The notes: generated by a model from the sequence alone, not told the origin. Counted from the stretch's first letter, positions 1-11,340 are shown. The stretch is DNA of 64,000 bases from Adineta steineri (GCA_905250115.1 CAJNOI010000146.1:41089-105088), one strand, 5' to 3'. Program-made: numbers and translations.

Positions 1-100
1 AAATAACTATAATTACAATAAGAACAATAATGAAAAATATAATCCAAATTAATTTTCGTTTTCGATAATGTTCATATCTAGAATAAGAAATTCTTTTAAT
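1..100 (-). pseudogene. N-terminal membrane-anchor exon (copy A), start codon lost, runs off the left edge
   Basis: Read on the minus strand, this stretch encodes ISYSRYEHYRKRKLIWIIF followed by an Ile/Val-rich membrane segment. It matches the first coding exons at 7649-7820 (KIISYSRYEHFQRRKLIWIIF) and 56118-56313 (KISYSRCEYLKRRQVMWIIF). Both of those begin with ATG; here the equivalent codon is ATT and an in-frame TAA lies just upstream, so the normal start is gone. The exon would give a short basic cytoplasmic tail and one type II transmembrane helix, with the ectodomain beyond the window. It is either a pseudogene or is translated from an unseen upstream exon. Confidence 0.6.
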
Positions 101-825
101 AATTTATTGCAATTCATAATATATACATACAATCTTCTTAATGGTGTTGTACTAGAGTTAATTACTATCGACTAAAATATTCGAAAAAAAATAAGATTAT
201 TTTTTTTCTATCTAATACATTACTTCATCAGGTCCAACACTGCTGTTGATATTCATAATTGTTGTTTTATCTGAACTTCAATATTTTTATAATCTAAAAT
301 CGATAAAAAACTCTTTTGTTCTTTTAGATTGTTGACGAATATTGATATAATTATAGAAAACATAAATTAACTCATTGAATATCTTCTTTAAGATTTATGA
401 GATTTGATGTTTTATCAAATCATCAATTAAAATAAAAATAAAAAACAATATTAAAAATAAGTTTTGATTCGTTCTTATTCGAGATGATTAAATCCAACTT
501 CAAAATAATATATTATGTTTCTTACTTCTCGTCAATTAAATAGAAATTATTTTGCATGAGTTAAATAAAAACAAGTCTTCTCTTAAATAATCAGTTTAGA
601 ATATTTTATAGCATTTAGAACAACAACAAAAACATCCTATATCAATAGAAATATTATTTTTATTTCCTTTTTTTTCAAAGTTAGTTTTTAATAAAATACT
701 GGCAGATGTAAGTTGTTATTTTTTATTAATGTAACAACTCTGTTGAATAAAATACAGAAGTAAATTGCTTGAAATAATATTTATCATGATTTTTTAGAAA
801 AATAAAAAAAAGAGAAAGTCAGGGA
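101..825. promoter_or_regulatory. Divergent intergenic block, copy A of a triplicated 5' region
   Basis: AT-rich non-coding DNA between the minus-strand anchor exon and the plus-strand ORF at 826. It is recognisably the same sequence, in the same order, as 7830-8490 and, more diverged, 56320-56935. Shared words include atacaatcttcttaatggtg and the stretch around aatctaaaatcgataaaaaa. The arrangement is that of a bidirectional promoter, but no specific promoter elements can be assigned. Confidence 0.5.
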
Positions 826-1074
826 ATGACGTCAAATGCTACATTAGACACTTTGAGAAAGAATAGAATATTTATTGTTACAAATATTTTGTATTTAACT
901 TTTTCAGCAGGATTCATTTTTTTTTGTAAAACGTTTCCAGATGTTCATTTACAGGAACACTTAACCTCTGAAAAAAGGACATTTAATGACGTCTTCATAA
1001 TTTTCTGTCGATTATTTATCGTTCTCTTCTTTTCATTGCTACATAATGAGTCATTTTTGCAATCAACAAATTGA
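826..1074 (+). CDS. Short membrane protein, probable N-terminal fragment of a bdelloid transmembrane family
   Basis: An ATG-started ORF of 82 residues. Residues about 10-35 (KNRIFIVTNILYLTFSAGF) form a basic-then-hydrophobic membrane segment, and a second hydrophobic stretch lies at about 56-70. The nucleotide sequence matches 8490-8604, where the copy has ATT for ATG and an early TAA. Copy B then continues into a transmembrane family with a CSC cysteine cluster, whereas this copy ends at a TGA after 82 codons. It may be a truncated first exon or a degraded copy, and expression is uncertain. Its head-to-head partner is the anchor exon at 1-100. Confidence 0.4.
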   Translation: MTSNATLDTLRKNRIFIVTNILYLTFSAGFIFFCKTFPDVHLQEHLTSEKRTFNDVFIIFCRLFIVLFFSLLHNESFLQSTN

Positions 1075-1262
1075 TGACTAAAATTACTTTTTTTGTTTTG
1101 TTGCATGTTAATAAGTAGTATAAAGTGAGATATATGAAGGAAATATCTCTATTCTTTTGTGTATTCAAACGACCGAAATTGTGAAATAGTTGGCATATCG
1201 TTTGAAGAAACCGATACCGAAGACAGCTTTAACTGACTTCTCTCAATGATAGTTTTGATCGA

Positions 1263-1511
1263 ATGAACATTGCCTCTGGAAGTTCCGATGAAGAGTTTAC
1301 TAATAATTTTGTGGATTCACGTACCTGGAATGATGTACGGTCAGAATCCGATGAAGAATTCTTAGAGGGTGTGGATGTGGGTACGTGTATTGCTCCCATT
1401 CATTGCCCATACCCACACCCTCCAGATGGTGCACAGATACTACTAACATCAGCTATTATTGTTGATAAATTTTATCGTGAATATATGATTACTCAAAGCC
1501 TGCGTGATTAG
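1263..1511 (+). CDS. Small acidic ORF containing a telomere-like hairpin
   Basis: An ORF of 82 residues with two acidic repeats (SSDEEF and ESDEEF) near the N terminus, no recognised domain and no membrane segment. Codons about 35-53 come from an inserted G/T-rich hairpin (1365-1422), so the predicted VDVGTCIAPIHCPYPHPP stretch is probably not ancestral coding sequence. It could be the remnant of an older gene. Coding status is doubtful. Confidence 0.2.
   Translation: MNIASGSSDEEFTNNFVDSRTWNDVRSESDEEFLEGVDVGTCIAPIHCPYPHPPDGAQILLTSAIIVDKFYREYMITQSLRD
1365..1422. repeat. Telomere-like hairpin H1
   Basis: The left arm gagggtgtggatgtgggta pairs with the right arm tacccacaccctc across a loop of about 25 bp. 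It belongs to a dispersed family whose arms are built from TGTGGG/GTGGGT-like units; other members lie at 8609, 18044, 18524, 35324, 48525 and 59262. Confidence 0.7.
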
Positions 1512-1558
1512 TGTGATATAAAAAAAACGTTGATTGGAAAACAAACAATCTTAACACA

Positions 1559-3481
1559 CTACTTCATACAATATTTGTGTGTCTTTTGAAGAACCTTTGT
1601 AACGGTATCACGAATAAGTTCAAGAACTTTAGCACGATGTTCACGTTTAGGTAACGTTTGTTTTTGACCATGTTGATCGCCATGTGTCAGAACTTTGGGA
1701 TGAACAAGTATGTTAAATGTGAGAGTATCACCTTTCGCGCTATCTTTGCAACAATAACCGAAAGCAGAGGAAAATGTATACATGCCATAATCTTGCGATA
1801 AACGTTCGCAGACATTTGTATACAACAGAAATAGTTCTAGTTTATTCATTTCTCCATCAACTCCAAAATCATTCATATGCAGTATCAGTTTTGTCTCATA
1901 ATTTGCCATTCCAAAGATAGTCATGGATTCCGGCGATGAACGCCCACCACGTCGAATATTCCAGTCGCGTTGCTTATGTTGATTATCTTTCGTAACAAAC
2001 AAATCGCCTGCATAAATGCCATTCTTATAACCGAATTCCGTAGCTTCTAAGGCCACCATGCGTGAATAGGTATGAAACATCTCTTGCCAGAACTCGGATG
2101 AATCGCCTATATCAGCGGGTGACGACGATGTCCACTAAAACAGTAGAACAGAAATATATTCAACATAAACTTCTCGAAAAAATTTCTTACCTGCTCGATG
2201 TAAACTCCGCCTTTCGTTCCACAGAGATTGATAGAAGTTGGGAAAAATTTTCCACTGAGAACGAAACCACAGACTGTGTAGTCTGCATCAATATCATCCG
2301 AGCGTTTTTGGGGTTCGATGAACTCTTCCACTACAGCCATGAGCGATAACAGAGGTTCATCTTCAAATATTCTGTCGAGATGGTTATGTAAATATGATAC
2401 GCGTTGCTCTTTCGCTATATCAATGTCGTAGATAATCGGGTGCTCACTGGGTGCCATCGACGACCAACCACCTGCGCCCAAAGAGTCCAATTTGACGAAC
2501 GATGTTAACTGATATTTATTATGCAAATGATCAATGGCTTGAATGATTGCTCGTGAAAAGACCTACATGTGGAAGACAATTCAGTTTATTTTCGAACGAA
2601 TTAAGGGAATATCTACGTACCTCAATATTATCAAATGTGTTTTTTACATGTACGGGATCGACTTGTTCCATATTTGTCATGAGTTCTTGATAGTTTTCAA
2701 TTAAAGATCCATCGATGGAAACCGCTATCAAGCGTGGTAAAGCTGTGAAACCATTGGATCGCAGAAAAAAATGATGTTCAGCTTTGTCATTATTCGATAC
2801 GTCAGGAAAGTACAAGCGATCCGAATAACTTCCGATTTCATCTTGGTGCCATTTATTCATATCGTAAGGGAAAACGAACGATCGACGAACATCTTTCATA
2901 ATTGTTTCGAAATGACGCTTAAGCATACGAACATGATATTCCGGATAGAATTCATCAGGAGATCGTTCGACGAATTTTTCACAAACGATCATGTATTCCT
3001 GTGGATTTTCTTCGAACAAACGGATTAATTCGTGCAAATGACCAGCAGAATCTTCGTAGAGTATTTCAATAGGTATATTTCTTTTGAGATGTTGTTCGAT
3101 CAGATGTTTCAGTTTCAAGTACATTCCCAACTCAATAGGATTTGGTGGTGCATAAACAAGTATTCGACCGCCACAACGAAATCCCGTTGATAACCAGAGA
3201 GCAGGAAGAAGTGAACGATCGTAACCACGTAGATCAGCAAAACAGCGAGGATCTGCGCCAAGTATTTGAATGGCAACGTCATCGAAGAGAATAATTTGAT
3301 CAGCATCATCGAATGTTCGAGCAATATGGCGAGCTAATTCGAAGCGATAGTTAATATCAGCTGGATGCTCAGTACCAAAAGCAGCCAAGGCATTAGGTGA
3401 AAGATCGATTGAATTTAGACTGTCACAGTGGCTAAGATTTGGACTGCAGTTAAAAACGGTATCGGTTAATTCAGTCGTCAT
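1559..3481 (-). CDS. ATP-grasp-like protein of unknown substrate (three exons)
   Basis: The exons are 3481-2621, 2562-2191 and 2134-1559, separated by introns of 58 bp (2563-2620) and 56 bp (2135-2190) with clean GT-AG ends; joining them gives an open frame of 602 codons. I start at ATG 3481 (MTTELTDTVF), because the longer frame to 3538 opens only with TTG. The N-terminal half (ELARHIARTFDDADQIILFDD) looks like an alpha/beta pre-ATP-grasp module. The C-terminal half has GAGGWSSM, an acidic VVEEFIEP motif and DWNIRRGGRSS, which recall the nucleotide loop, acidic strand and D-x-N-x-R metal/substrate segment of ATP-grasp ligases. The assignment rests on motif resemblance only. No signal peptide is visible, so the protein is probably cytosolic. 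Its nearest relatives may be bacterial or fungal, which I infer from style alone. Confidence 0.65.
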
Positions 3482-3538
3482 AGAAGTACTGTTTTCTCTA
3501 GAGCACGAAAGTCGATTAAACAAAAGCTTTACTCTCAA

Positions 3539-4401
3539 TTATACAACGACGCACGATGCAGCAACATATATATATACAGCACCCGCGTGAAGGGTCTAAG
3601 ATTGGGCGAGGGGATGTAAAAGGGTATTTAGAGCAAAATTTGCTAAAAAATCATAAAATTTGTTCCAAATCAGCTTCCGTCCTTGGAAAAAACAAAAGTT
3701 TCCAACTATTGAGCAGCTGTACACTCTCCCACACCCCACCTCCGCTCGCCTAGGTGCAGTATACGTAGTTATATATGAATAAAGCATTTTAATACTTGGT
3801 TTCTTCCTTCTCTTCCTCGCTTACTGCAATTGAGAACCTAACCATCTGTTCGCAGAAAAGAAATTTCTTTTTCTGGTTCTCTTGGGCACAGTTAAAAATA
3901 GTATTGCGTGGAACAACACAATGATATACACTTCCTTGTTTGAAATACATGATGAATAATTGAAAATCGTCAAATAGAATCATCAATCCCAATAGGCGGA
4001 TGTGGGCGTGAGATAGATTCTCTACCTACCCATACCCATATCAATCAAGTAGATTTAATCTAATTAGGAAACGTTTCTTTCTGAAGATATTAAACTTCAG
4101 AAAAACAAACAATTCTAGCATCGTATGCTCACAGAGGTCTATCTTATGCACTGAATCCGAATCTAAAAGCGATCTGGCAATTGAAAAGGTTCGCTTCTTT
4201 TCTTATAGAATATTTTTTATTGCCTTATCGATTGCTTGTGATTCTATCGGTGAAGATACAGTGCACAATAGAATCCAAATTAAACACAGTTTATCACACA
4301 AAACTTAGTCAACATAGAAATATTCCGAATATTCGTGATGACAACAATGTAGATGTTTTGTTTTGAAATGAATTATACGAGATTAAAAAAGAAATATTAG
4401 A
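3539..4401. other. Intergenic spacer with one weak hairpin
   Basis: The region lies between the starts and ends of two minus-strand genes. I see no convincing coding exon; the short ORFs here lack codon structure. An imperfect G/T-rich inverted repeat at 3994-4040 (gcggatgtgggcgtgaga facing tacccatacccatatc) resembles the telomere-like hairpins elsewhere. Confidence 0.4.
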
Positions 4402-5793
4402 TTAATCTTGTTGAAAGTTATTACTCAAATCTGATTCTATTATATCAAATTCTTGTACAAGATCATAATCTTCATCTTCCCATGTATTCGAATCCATTTG
4501 ATTGTCTGTTGTTATAATCGATTGATTATTACTATATATTGTTTCTTTCAAATGATCTACATCTTCTGATGACCATTTATTGAGTTGCCATGGAACACTT
4601 CCATTGATTTTATTCATCATATCTGCCGCAAATAAAAAATTCACTTTATTTTGTGCAATTATGATTTCTTTTGTTGCCATTAAATGAACAAATTGACTGT
4701 ATGCTTTTAATGGTTCATTAGAATTCAATAAACAATGTGCTTGATTAACTAGTTTCGTCCATCCAAATTTCAAATTATTGATAAAATTTTCGCCCTCTGT
4801 TTGTGCAGGCTCATTTCCATAATATAATTGAATACATGATGCTAATTTTCGACTACATATAATTCCATTATTTAATGATCGAAAAAAAGGTACACCAAAT
4901 GCGGCGTCACCTACTAAACATGTATTATATTGTTGTTTATCTTGCTGATAATGTACAATTTCAGCTGATTGATATACCATTAGAGCAACAGATGTTATTC
5001 TTTCTGAATGTTCAACACGTTTTTCATCGGCATATTCTTTTTTAACATTTAACCATATTGTTATTGTATCTAATAAATCATTTGGTATAAGATGTTGATG
5101 TGTATGTAGATAATACGGTTGTTTAAAAGTTGCTGATTTCATTTGTTCATAAGTATGTTGATCAACTAATAAATGTATTGTTATTGGTGTTCGATTATCT
5201 TTTTCTGATCCAATATGTTCTTGAATAAAATATTTGAATTGTTTTTGTGTTCGATATTGATATTTAATAAAATCTAATTTTTCTCCATGACCATAAACTT
5301 CATATTTAATTTCTATGACATATTTTAATATATTTTGAACTTTCATTTTATTATTAAATACAAGTTGACGAACAGTTGAATGAGAACCATCAGCACCAAT
5401 AATCATATGTGCATTGATAAATTTATCTAAATTAATTATATTTTCATATTTTATAGGAATTTCTAATTTTTTTGCGAGTTCTAATAATTGACTTTCAAGA
5501 ACCGATGTTCGAATAACTGATGGTAAATTATCAATGAGATTTGTTAATAATGGATGAGAAGGAAAACCAAAAAACGTGGTAACTTTATTTAAACGGAGAA
5601 CATGTTTACGTTGATATTCCACATGTTTTTCATAAATAACAAGATTTAATTGTGGTACAAGTATTTTTATTTGAATAGCTGTGAATAAACCAACTGGTCC
5701 ACCTAAATACAAATAAATATGAATATTATTAAAATAATTTTGTTTTATTTGATTACCTCCAATAATGACGATTTGTGGACATTCTTCTTCCAT
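4402..5793 (-). CDS. FAD-dependent monooxygenase, UbiH/PheA-type Rossmann flavoprotein
   Basis: Two exons, 5793-5757 and 5702-4402, flank a 54-bp GT-AG intron (5703-5756). The intron has no stop and a length divisible by three, so an unspliced frame looks open, but only splicing restores the dinucleotide-binding motif VIIGGGPVGL (GxGxxG). The spliced protein is 445 residues. The mid-protein motif GADGSHSTVRQ corresponds to the DG motif, and CLVGDAAFGVPFFRSLNNG to the GD motif that binds the FAD pyrophosphate and ribitol. These define group A flavoprotein hydroxylases (aromatic hydroxylase, kynurenine monooxygenase and squalene epoxidase relatives). The C-terminal tail is acidic (DEDYDLVQEFDIIESD). 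Substrate is unknown. No membrane anchor is obvious. Confidence 0.8.
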   Translation of the reverse strand: MEEECPQIVIIGGNQIKQNYFNNIHIYLYLGGPVGLFTAIQIKILVPQLNLVIYEKHVEYQRKHVLRLNKVTTFFGFPSHPLLTNLIDNLPSVIRTSVLESQLLELAKKLEIPIKYENIINLDKFINAHMIIGADGSHSTVRQLVFNNKMKVQNILKYVIEIKYEVYGHGEKLDFIKYQYRTQKQFKYFIQEHIGSEKDNRTPITIHLLVDQHTYEQMKSATFKQPYYLHTHQHLIPNDLLDTITIWLNVKKEYADEKRVEHSERITSVALMVYQSAEIVHYQQDKQQYNTCLVGDAAFGVPFFRSLNNGIICSRKLASCIQLYYGNEPAQTEGENFINNLKFGWTKLVNQAHCLLNSNEPLKAYSQFVHLMATKEIIIAQNKVNFLFAADMMNKINGSVPWQLNKWSSEDVDHLKETIYSNNQSIITTDNQMDSNTWEDEDYDLVQEFDIIESDLSNNFQQD

Positions 5794-6571
5794 GATTAGA
5801 ATATTCTTTTTTTTATTTGTTATTTTTATGATTATCAGTTACGTCTTTTTAATATCACGAACGAGTCGTTAGTTTTGTTTGATATTTTATATGTAAAGTA
5901 ATATTTACCTCCGATGAATGTAATCAAATATTGAGGAGAACGAAAGAGAAAAAACGAATAGGTATTTCATAAATATACGCGAAATATATTGTGAAGAAGT
6001 AGTTTGTTTTTATTAGGTTTGTTCTCTTGCCAATAACGACATGCGATGATGTTTTAGATGAATAACTTATGCAATCAACTAGAAAAAATTTTGTTGAATA
6101 AATATTCAACAAATCAATTAGAATTAAATTTATTTAAGCGACCATAAATATTCGCTCCCTTTTCGTCAGTCGAATCTTTCCAAACATTATTTCTACGAAT
6201 AAACCATTGATAGTGTAGATGTCGTTGAAATGACTTGTTTAATCAGTTTGTAGAGGCCAAGGTGAAAACCATTTCATAATTATATAATTAAACTTTTTTA
6301 TTGAAGATAGAATCAACAGTTACATCGTGTTTCATATTTTTATCCTGTCAAGGATTGTGCTAACAGCTTTTGACTTGCAAAACAAATTATGTTGAGTTTT
6401 TTATTAGGATATTGTATTGCATGTCGGCTAACAAAGAAATCTGAAAAGCTTGTCTACAAGATGAATAATAAATGAGATTATTTACGAGTTTTATTCTTTA
6501 TTAATGAAAAATAACTTATAACATGACAGCAAAAAATTGTTTTAGTCAAGATCAATGACAAATTTTTGTAT
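5794..6571. other. Intergenic spacer
   Basis: About 780 bp of AT-rich sequence between the monooxygenase start and the decayed NHL gene. No exon, RNA gene or repeat is recognised. Confidence 0.4.
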
Positions 6572-7820
6572 TCAATCATTGTTTATATCAGCGCCATAAA
6601 GATTACTCTGTCGATCAAATGATAAATCTCGAGGAAATCTGAATTGCGCGGGTCCACCTCCACCTGCGTTTTCACCAACGATAGTAGTACCTTCTATTGC
6701 ACCTGGCGACCAGCGTTTTATTTGATGACTTCTCTCATTCGATACATAAATATTACCCATTTGATCAACAATCACACCTGCGGGTTGAAACATTAAACTG
6801 GAATTTTCTTCAGAAACTTTCCTGGAGTAATACGAGTATCTTCAGTCGCATTTTTCATCCATTTCATTACACGATTATTTGTAGTATCCGCTACGTAAAC
6901 AGAATAATAGTCATCAACAAAGATATACCTAGGTTGATTCAATTGATTTCCTTCTTCATTTGCACCTGCTATAATTGTACCTTCGCTGTCTCCTTGTCGC
7001 CAACGTCTGACTTGATGTGTGTCCCAGTCAGAAATGTAAAGATCCCCATGATTATCTATTGCTAAACCGTAGCAAACAATACGATCAATTAATACTTGCG
7101 GATTCTGACTACTTTGAAGAGACCATCATACCACTCATAGGTTTCGATGATCACAAATGATGATACATTTCTTCTCTTTATCAAGAATTACATCCTTTGG
7201 ATGATTCAGCTGATATAGTTAACGTCCAGGTCCAGTTCCACCTGCAACTATTTCACCTTTGTGTGCACCAGATTCCCATCTAACAATACGATGATTATAA
7301 GAGTCAGCAATGTAAATACTATGATCATCATCATTAATATAATCCAACAACAGTAGATGCAGCCTTTTTCCATTTCGTATTGCTACTAATGATAGCTGAA
7401 GGAGGTAATTGTTCTATAAAACATTAAAAACATTTCAATTTCTTTTCTTTCTTTTCGATCCAATAACTATTTCTTAAATTAAAGCCTATTTTGTTTTATT
7501 CAACATAATATTTCAATGCTACTGCATATAAAACACGAGAACTTAGGTGTAAGTGTAGATGGATGAACTATGAATTCGATACTACATACTCATGTACCCC
7601 TCCGTGAGCCTTTCAATATTTTTATAATTAGTTTTAACAAAATCATACCGTTTGTTGTTGTTGTTACTGTTGTTGATGGTTTTTCTTTTTCAGTTTTGTT
7701 CGATAAAATAGTGGTTGTTACAACAACTGTAATTAAAACAACACAAATAATGAGAAATATTATCCAGATCAATTTTCTCCTTTGAAAATGTTCATATCTA
7801 GAATAAGAAATTATTTTCAT
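6572..7820 (-). pseudogene. Membrane-anchored NHL beta-propeller protein, disrupted
   Basis: The first exon, 7820-7649, starts at a true ATG and encodes a short basic tail, a transmembrane helix (LIWIIFLIICVVLITVVV) and a Thr/Lys-rich stalk, ending in a phase-1 donor (AACG|GTATGA). Downstream, 7350-6572 encodes NHL blades: IYIADSYNHRIVRW, LYISDWDTHQVRRW, VYVADTTNNRVMKW and IYVSNERSHQIKRW. At least one in-frame TAA (after GGTGPGR, near 7219) and frameshifts near 7135 and 6800 interrupt the propeller. An intact protein would be type II, with an extracellular six-bladed propeller of the bdelloid NHL family. The anchor exon itself looks intact, so decay of the propeller may be recent. Confidence 0.7.
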
Positions 7821-7829
7821 ACTTTAATT

Positions 7830-8490
7830 TAATTTACAATATATGCATACAATCTTCTTAATGGTGTTGTACTTGAGTTAAGTACCGCCAACTAAAATAT
7901 TCAAAATAAAATAAGATTATTTTCTTTCTGTTTTTAATACATTACTACATCAGGCTCAACTCTGTTGTTAATATTCATAGTTATTCTTCTATCCAAACTC
8001 CAATATTTTCACAATCTGAAGTTAAGAAAAACAACACTTTTTCTTCAAAAATCATTGATCAATATTTAATATAGTCAAAGAAAATATAAACTATTTTTTG
8101 TATTTATGAGATTTGATGTTTTATCAAATCAACAATTAAAATAAAAATAAAAAACAAGTTTTGATTCATTCGTATTTGAGACGAGTAAATCTAACTTCAA
8201 TATGATATATTATATTCCTTACTTCTCGTCAATTAAATAGAAATTGTTTCGCCTGAGTTAAATAATCAGTTTAGAATATGTTCGTATTTGAAACAACAAA
8301 AAAACATCTCATATCAATAGAAATATTATTTCTATTCCCTTTTTTTTTCAAAGTTAGTTTTCAATAAGATCTTGACAGATGTGAGTGTGTTATTTGGTAT
8401 TGATGTAAAAACTCTGTTGATTAAATACAGAAGTAAATTGTTTAAAATAATATTTATCATGACTTTCTAGAAAAAGAAAAGTCAGGGATT
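7830..8490. promoter_or_regulatory. Divergent intergenic block, copy B
   Basis: The sequence is collinear with 101-825, with many small indels. It separates the minus-strand NHL anchor exon from the plus-strand transmembrane-family remnant, so both flanking 5' ends were duplicated together with the spacer. Confidence 0.5.
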
Positions 8491-9305
8491 GCCATCAAAT
8501 GCTGCATAAAATATATTGAGAAAGAATAGAATATTATTGTTAAAAATATTTTATATTTAACATTTTCAGCAGGATTCAGTAGTTTTTTAGAAAATTTTTC
8601 CAGATGTTGTGGGTGTGACTGAGAGTATTGTCTCTAAGTCGCACTCACACCCAAATTATGTTGTTGTAACAAATAATTTTGGATTAACACAATATAATAG
8701 CGTACTCGATATTGATTATATGAATGTATCTCTTTATGCGGAATTATTTGAAAATAAATATATATTAAAAAATTCATCACAAGTTTGTTCTTGTCAAAAT
8801 AATGATTCATGTCCTTCACCTGGAAATCTTTATTTATATAAGAATTCTGAAACTTTTGGAATTTATGATTTAAATAGAATCAAAGCAAATGAAACATTAT
8901 CTGGTATAATAATTGATTGTTTACCATATCAAATGGCACTTTCATCATCATTAGAATAATAATCAATCATGTTTAAACATTCTTTTATTATCTTATAAAA
9001 ATACGTTAAGTATTTCAGTTCTTAATCAATTTTTATCAAGTCGCTTTCTTTCAACAACAAAATCGAATTACTTATCAATGAACTTTTTTTTAAAGAAATG
9101 TTTAATAAAACAAATTATACAAAATATTATTCACAATGTCTACCCAATGTTTGTCAATATATTTATATACCACGTTTTTATTGATCTTCTTGGAGAAATA
9201 ACAATTGTATTACATATAATTATTCCATATATTATTCGATTAATTTTATGTATCAAAAAACTAGTTGTTTCAAAGAAACATCAACAAGTTAGACAAAAAA
9301 ATTAA
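8490..9305 (+). pseudogene. Bdelloid CSC-type transmembrane protein, decayed copy 1
   Basis: 8490-8604 matches the 826 ORF, but ATG has become ATT and a TAA follows. After the hairpin at 8609, the frame reads FGLTQYNSVLDIDYMN, CSCQNNDSCPSPGNLY, then GIIIDCLPYQMALSSSLE and two consecutive stops. In shifted frames it continues with SRFLSTTKIELLINELFF, YYSQCLPNVCQYIYIPRF and a terminal membrane helix (VLHIIIPYIIRLILCIKK). This order (CSC cluster, GLxxxCxPxxxxLxSxLE, SRFxxxTxxxxxxxxLF, C-x4-C, last helix) is that of a large bdelloid family of unknown function as I remember it. Several stops and frameshifts make this a pseudogene. Confidence 0.6.
8609..8653. repeat. Telomere-like hairpin H3 at a duplication breakpoint
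   Basis: gtgggtgtgactgagag faces gcactcacacccaa across a short loop. The 5' flank (ttttccagatgtt) is shared with copy A (around 940-953). Homology between copies A and B stops at the first base of the hairpin. Confidence 0.7.
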
Positions 9306-9359
9306 AGTAAGCTTTAAGTAAAAAGCAACACGATTATATATTATTTTATTTTCATATTC

Positions 9360-10400
9360 ATCAAATGAAATATTTAATGAAACTATTATAAATCCATATG
9401 GACAAGAATATGAAAAACTAGAAGAAAAATATTTATCAACATTAACATGTCGATGTACTCAAATATCTATACCTTATCGAGATTTAATAACAATCAAAGT
9501 AAAATATCACCAGATATGTACAAGTGATTTTGTTAATAAACAATAGGTTAATTATTTATTTTATGAAGAACATTGGTACGAGTATAAACGACGTGATATT
9601 CGTGTACATAGTAGTGCATATTTTTTATTTTTTTCAAATTTATATCAGATTTCTCAAATAACAATCAATTGTGCAACTGAAGAATTTCTTAATAAAATAT
9701 TTATCAATACTAAATTAATATCAGAATCTAAATTTAATACTCAAATTAAAAATATTATTTTACAACTTTAAAACGTCACTTTAAAAAAATTTATCGAAGC
9801 TTAAAACTTATGCATGATATAATCAATGAAAATACTTTTGTATTGGCGGAGAGACACAAAATAGTACTTTTACAATAATTTCAACTAGTCCAATAATAAT
9901 GAAAACTGAATGTTCATGTGGAACATAAAGTAATTGTATTGATTCAGGAGGAATTTATTATGATTTAACTAATGATCAAGCGTTTGCAATGCCTGGATTA
10001 CCATATTGGATGTACAGTTGTAGAAATATTATTACAATCAACATTTGAATGTTTATATAATCAAGCATGTATTGATTTATTATTATATATTATATCATAC
10101 TTGTTTACAATCAATATAGTTATCGAATGAATATATCAGCTATTAATTCTTCAATTGCAAATCGTTTTAAAAGAAATACATTCATACAAATTATAGTAGA
10201 TAAATTATTTATTGAAGAATGGAAAATCAATAGTTCTTATTCTTTATTTTATAATTAATGTGGTCCTATTTATTGTTCTTATATAACTCAAAAAGATGAT
10301 TATGTTATTTATATTATATCAAAAAATTTAGATTTTTATATGGAGGATTAACTGTTTCTTTAAGATTTGTTATTCCAATCATTCCTAATGAATAATTTAT
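9360..10400 (+). pseudogene. Bdelloid CSC-type transmembrane protein, decayed copy 2
   Basis: A second, more complete remnant of the same family. It reads NPYGQEYEKLEEKYLSTLTC, RCTQISIPYRDLITIKVKYH and QICTSDFVNKQ, then a stop; later SSAYFLFFSNLYQISQITIN, TECSCGT then a stop, GGIYYDLTNDQAFAMPGLPY, then (shifted) EILLQSTFECLYNQACIDLL, FIQIIVDKLFIEEWKIN and SLRFVIPIIPNE. At least four in-frame stops and several frameshifts are present. It lies in tandem with copy 1. The function of the intact family is not known to me; it has an extracellular cysteine cluster and a C-terminal membrane helix. Confidence 0.6.
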
Positions 10401-10547
10401 AAAATAATTTTACGATAAACTATATCAATCCTTATACAAACAAGCTTTGCTCATTATTTTAATAGATGCTTATTTACTTGCTTCGTATTCATTTTTTTTA
10501 ACATTATTGAAATCGTCTCGAAAATTTTGCATATGAATAAAAAAAAA

Positions 10548-11340
10548 TGAGCGTAGATTACAATGGTAAATAATGAGCATTCAAGTGTATCCAAAACGTC
10601 CTTGTCAAAAATATTAAGAACGAAGAAAATAAAATTTAGATTTTTTAATATAGGAGTTTCATCTAAAAACTATATCCGTTCGAGAAATAAATTGTTAATA
10701 AGATTTCTTGATTTTTCTTTTTCGTTGATGCACCTTTGAAAATGAAAAATATACGTTGTTTAGAAGGTTTCATCATTGTTGCCAATCTGTCAATGAAATA
10801 TGTGATCAGTCATCAATTATTTTGTGTATGAAGAAAAAAAAATTATATCTCAAGGTAATTACTGTCTATCGAAAAAAATGTCCGTAGATTACAAAAATAA
10901 AGGTGCATCGAAAATGGCCTTGTAAACAAAATAACAACAGCGATGAAAACAAAATTAAAATTTTCTAATATAAGAATTTTATCTACAAATCAAATCGATT
11001 CGAGAAATAAATTGTTAATAATATTTCTCAGCTTTTCTTTTTTCTTTATGGATCTTTGATAACGAAAAATATACGTAATTGCGTACCTCTCAGTGAAATA
11101 TGCTATGAGTAATCGATTGGTTTGCGTATGAAGAAAAAAAGAAATTATATCTCAAGGTAATTACTGTCTATCGAAAAAAAAAATGTCCATAGATTACAAA
11201 GATAAAAGGTGATCATAAAAGTGCATCCAAAAATGTCCTTCTAAACAAAATAACAACAACAAAAAAAAGAAAATTTATATTTTTTTAATATAAGAATTTT
11301 ATCTAAAACCATATCGGTTCGAGAAACAAGATTGTTACAC
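10548..11340. repeat. Three-copy tandem repeat, unit about 305-331 bp
   Basis: Three diverged units in direct order begin near 10551, 10882 and 11187. Each holds the same sequence of marks: (c)gtagattacaa, tgcatc.aaaa.g.cctt, aaataacaacaacgaagaaaa, tataagaattttatctaaaa and tcgagaaataaattgttaata. Spacing between equivalent points is 331 and 305 bp. No ORF is conserved between copies. Confidence 0.7.

Noticed and set aside
10548-11340. Possible CRISPR-like array
   Set aside because: The units are about 300 bp long and diverged, there are no short identical repeats with unique spacers, and the genome is eukaryotic.
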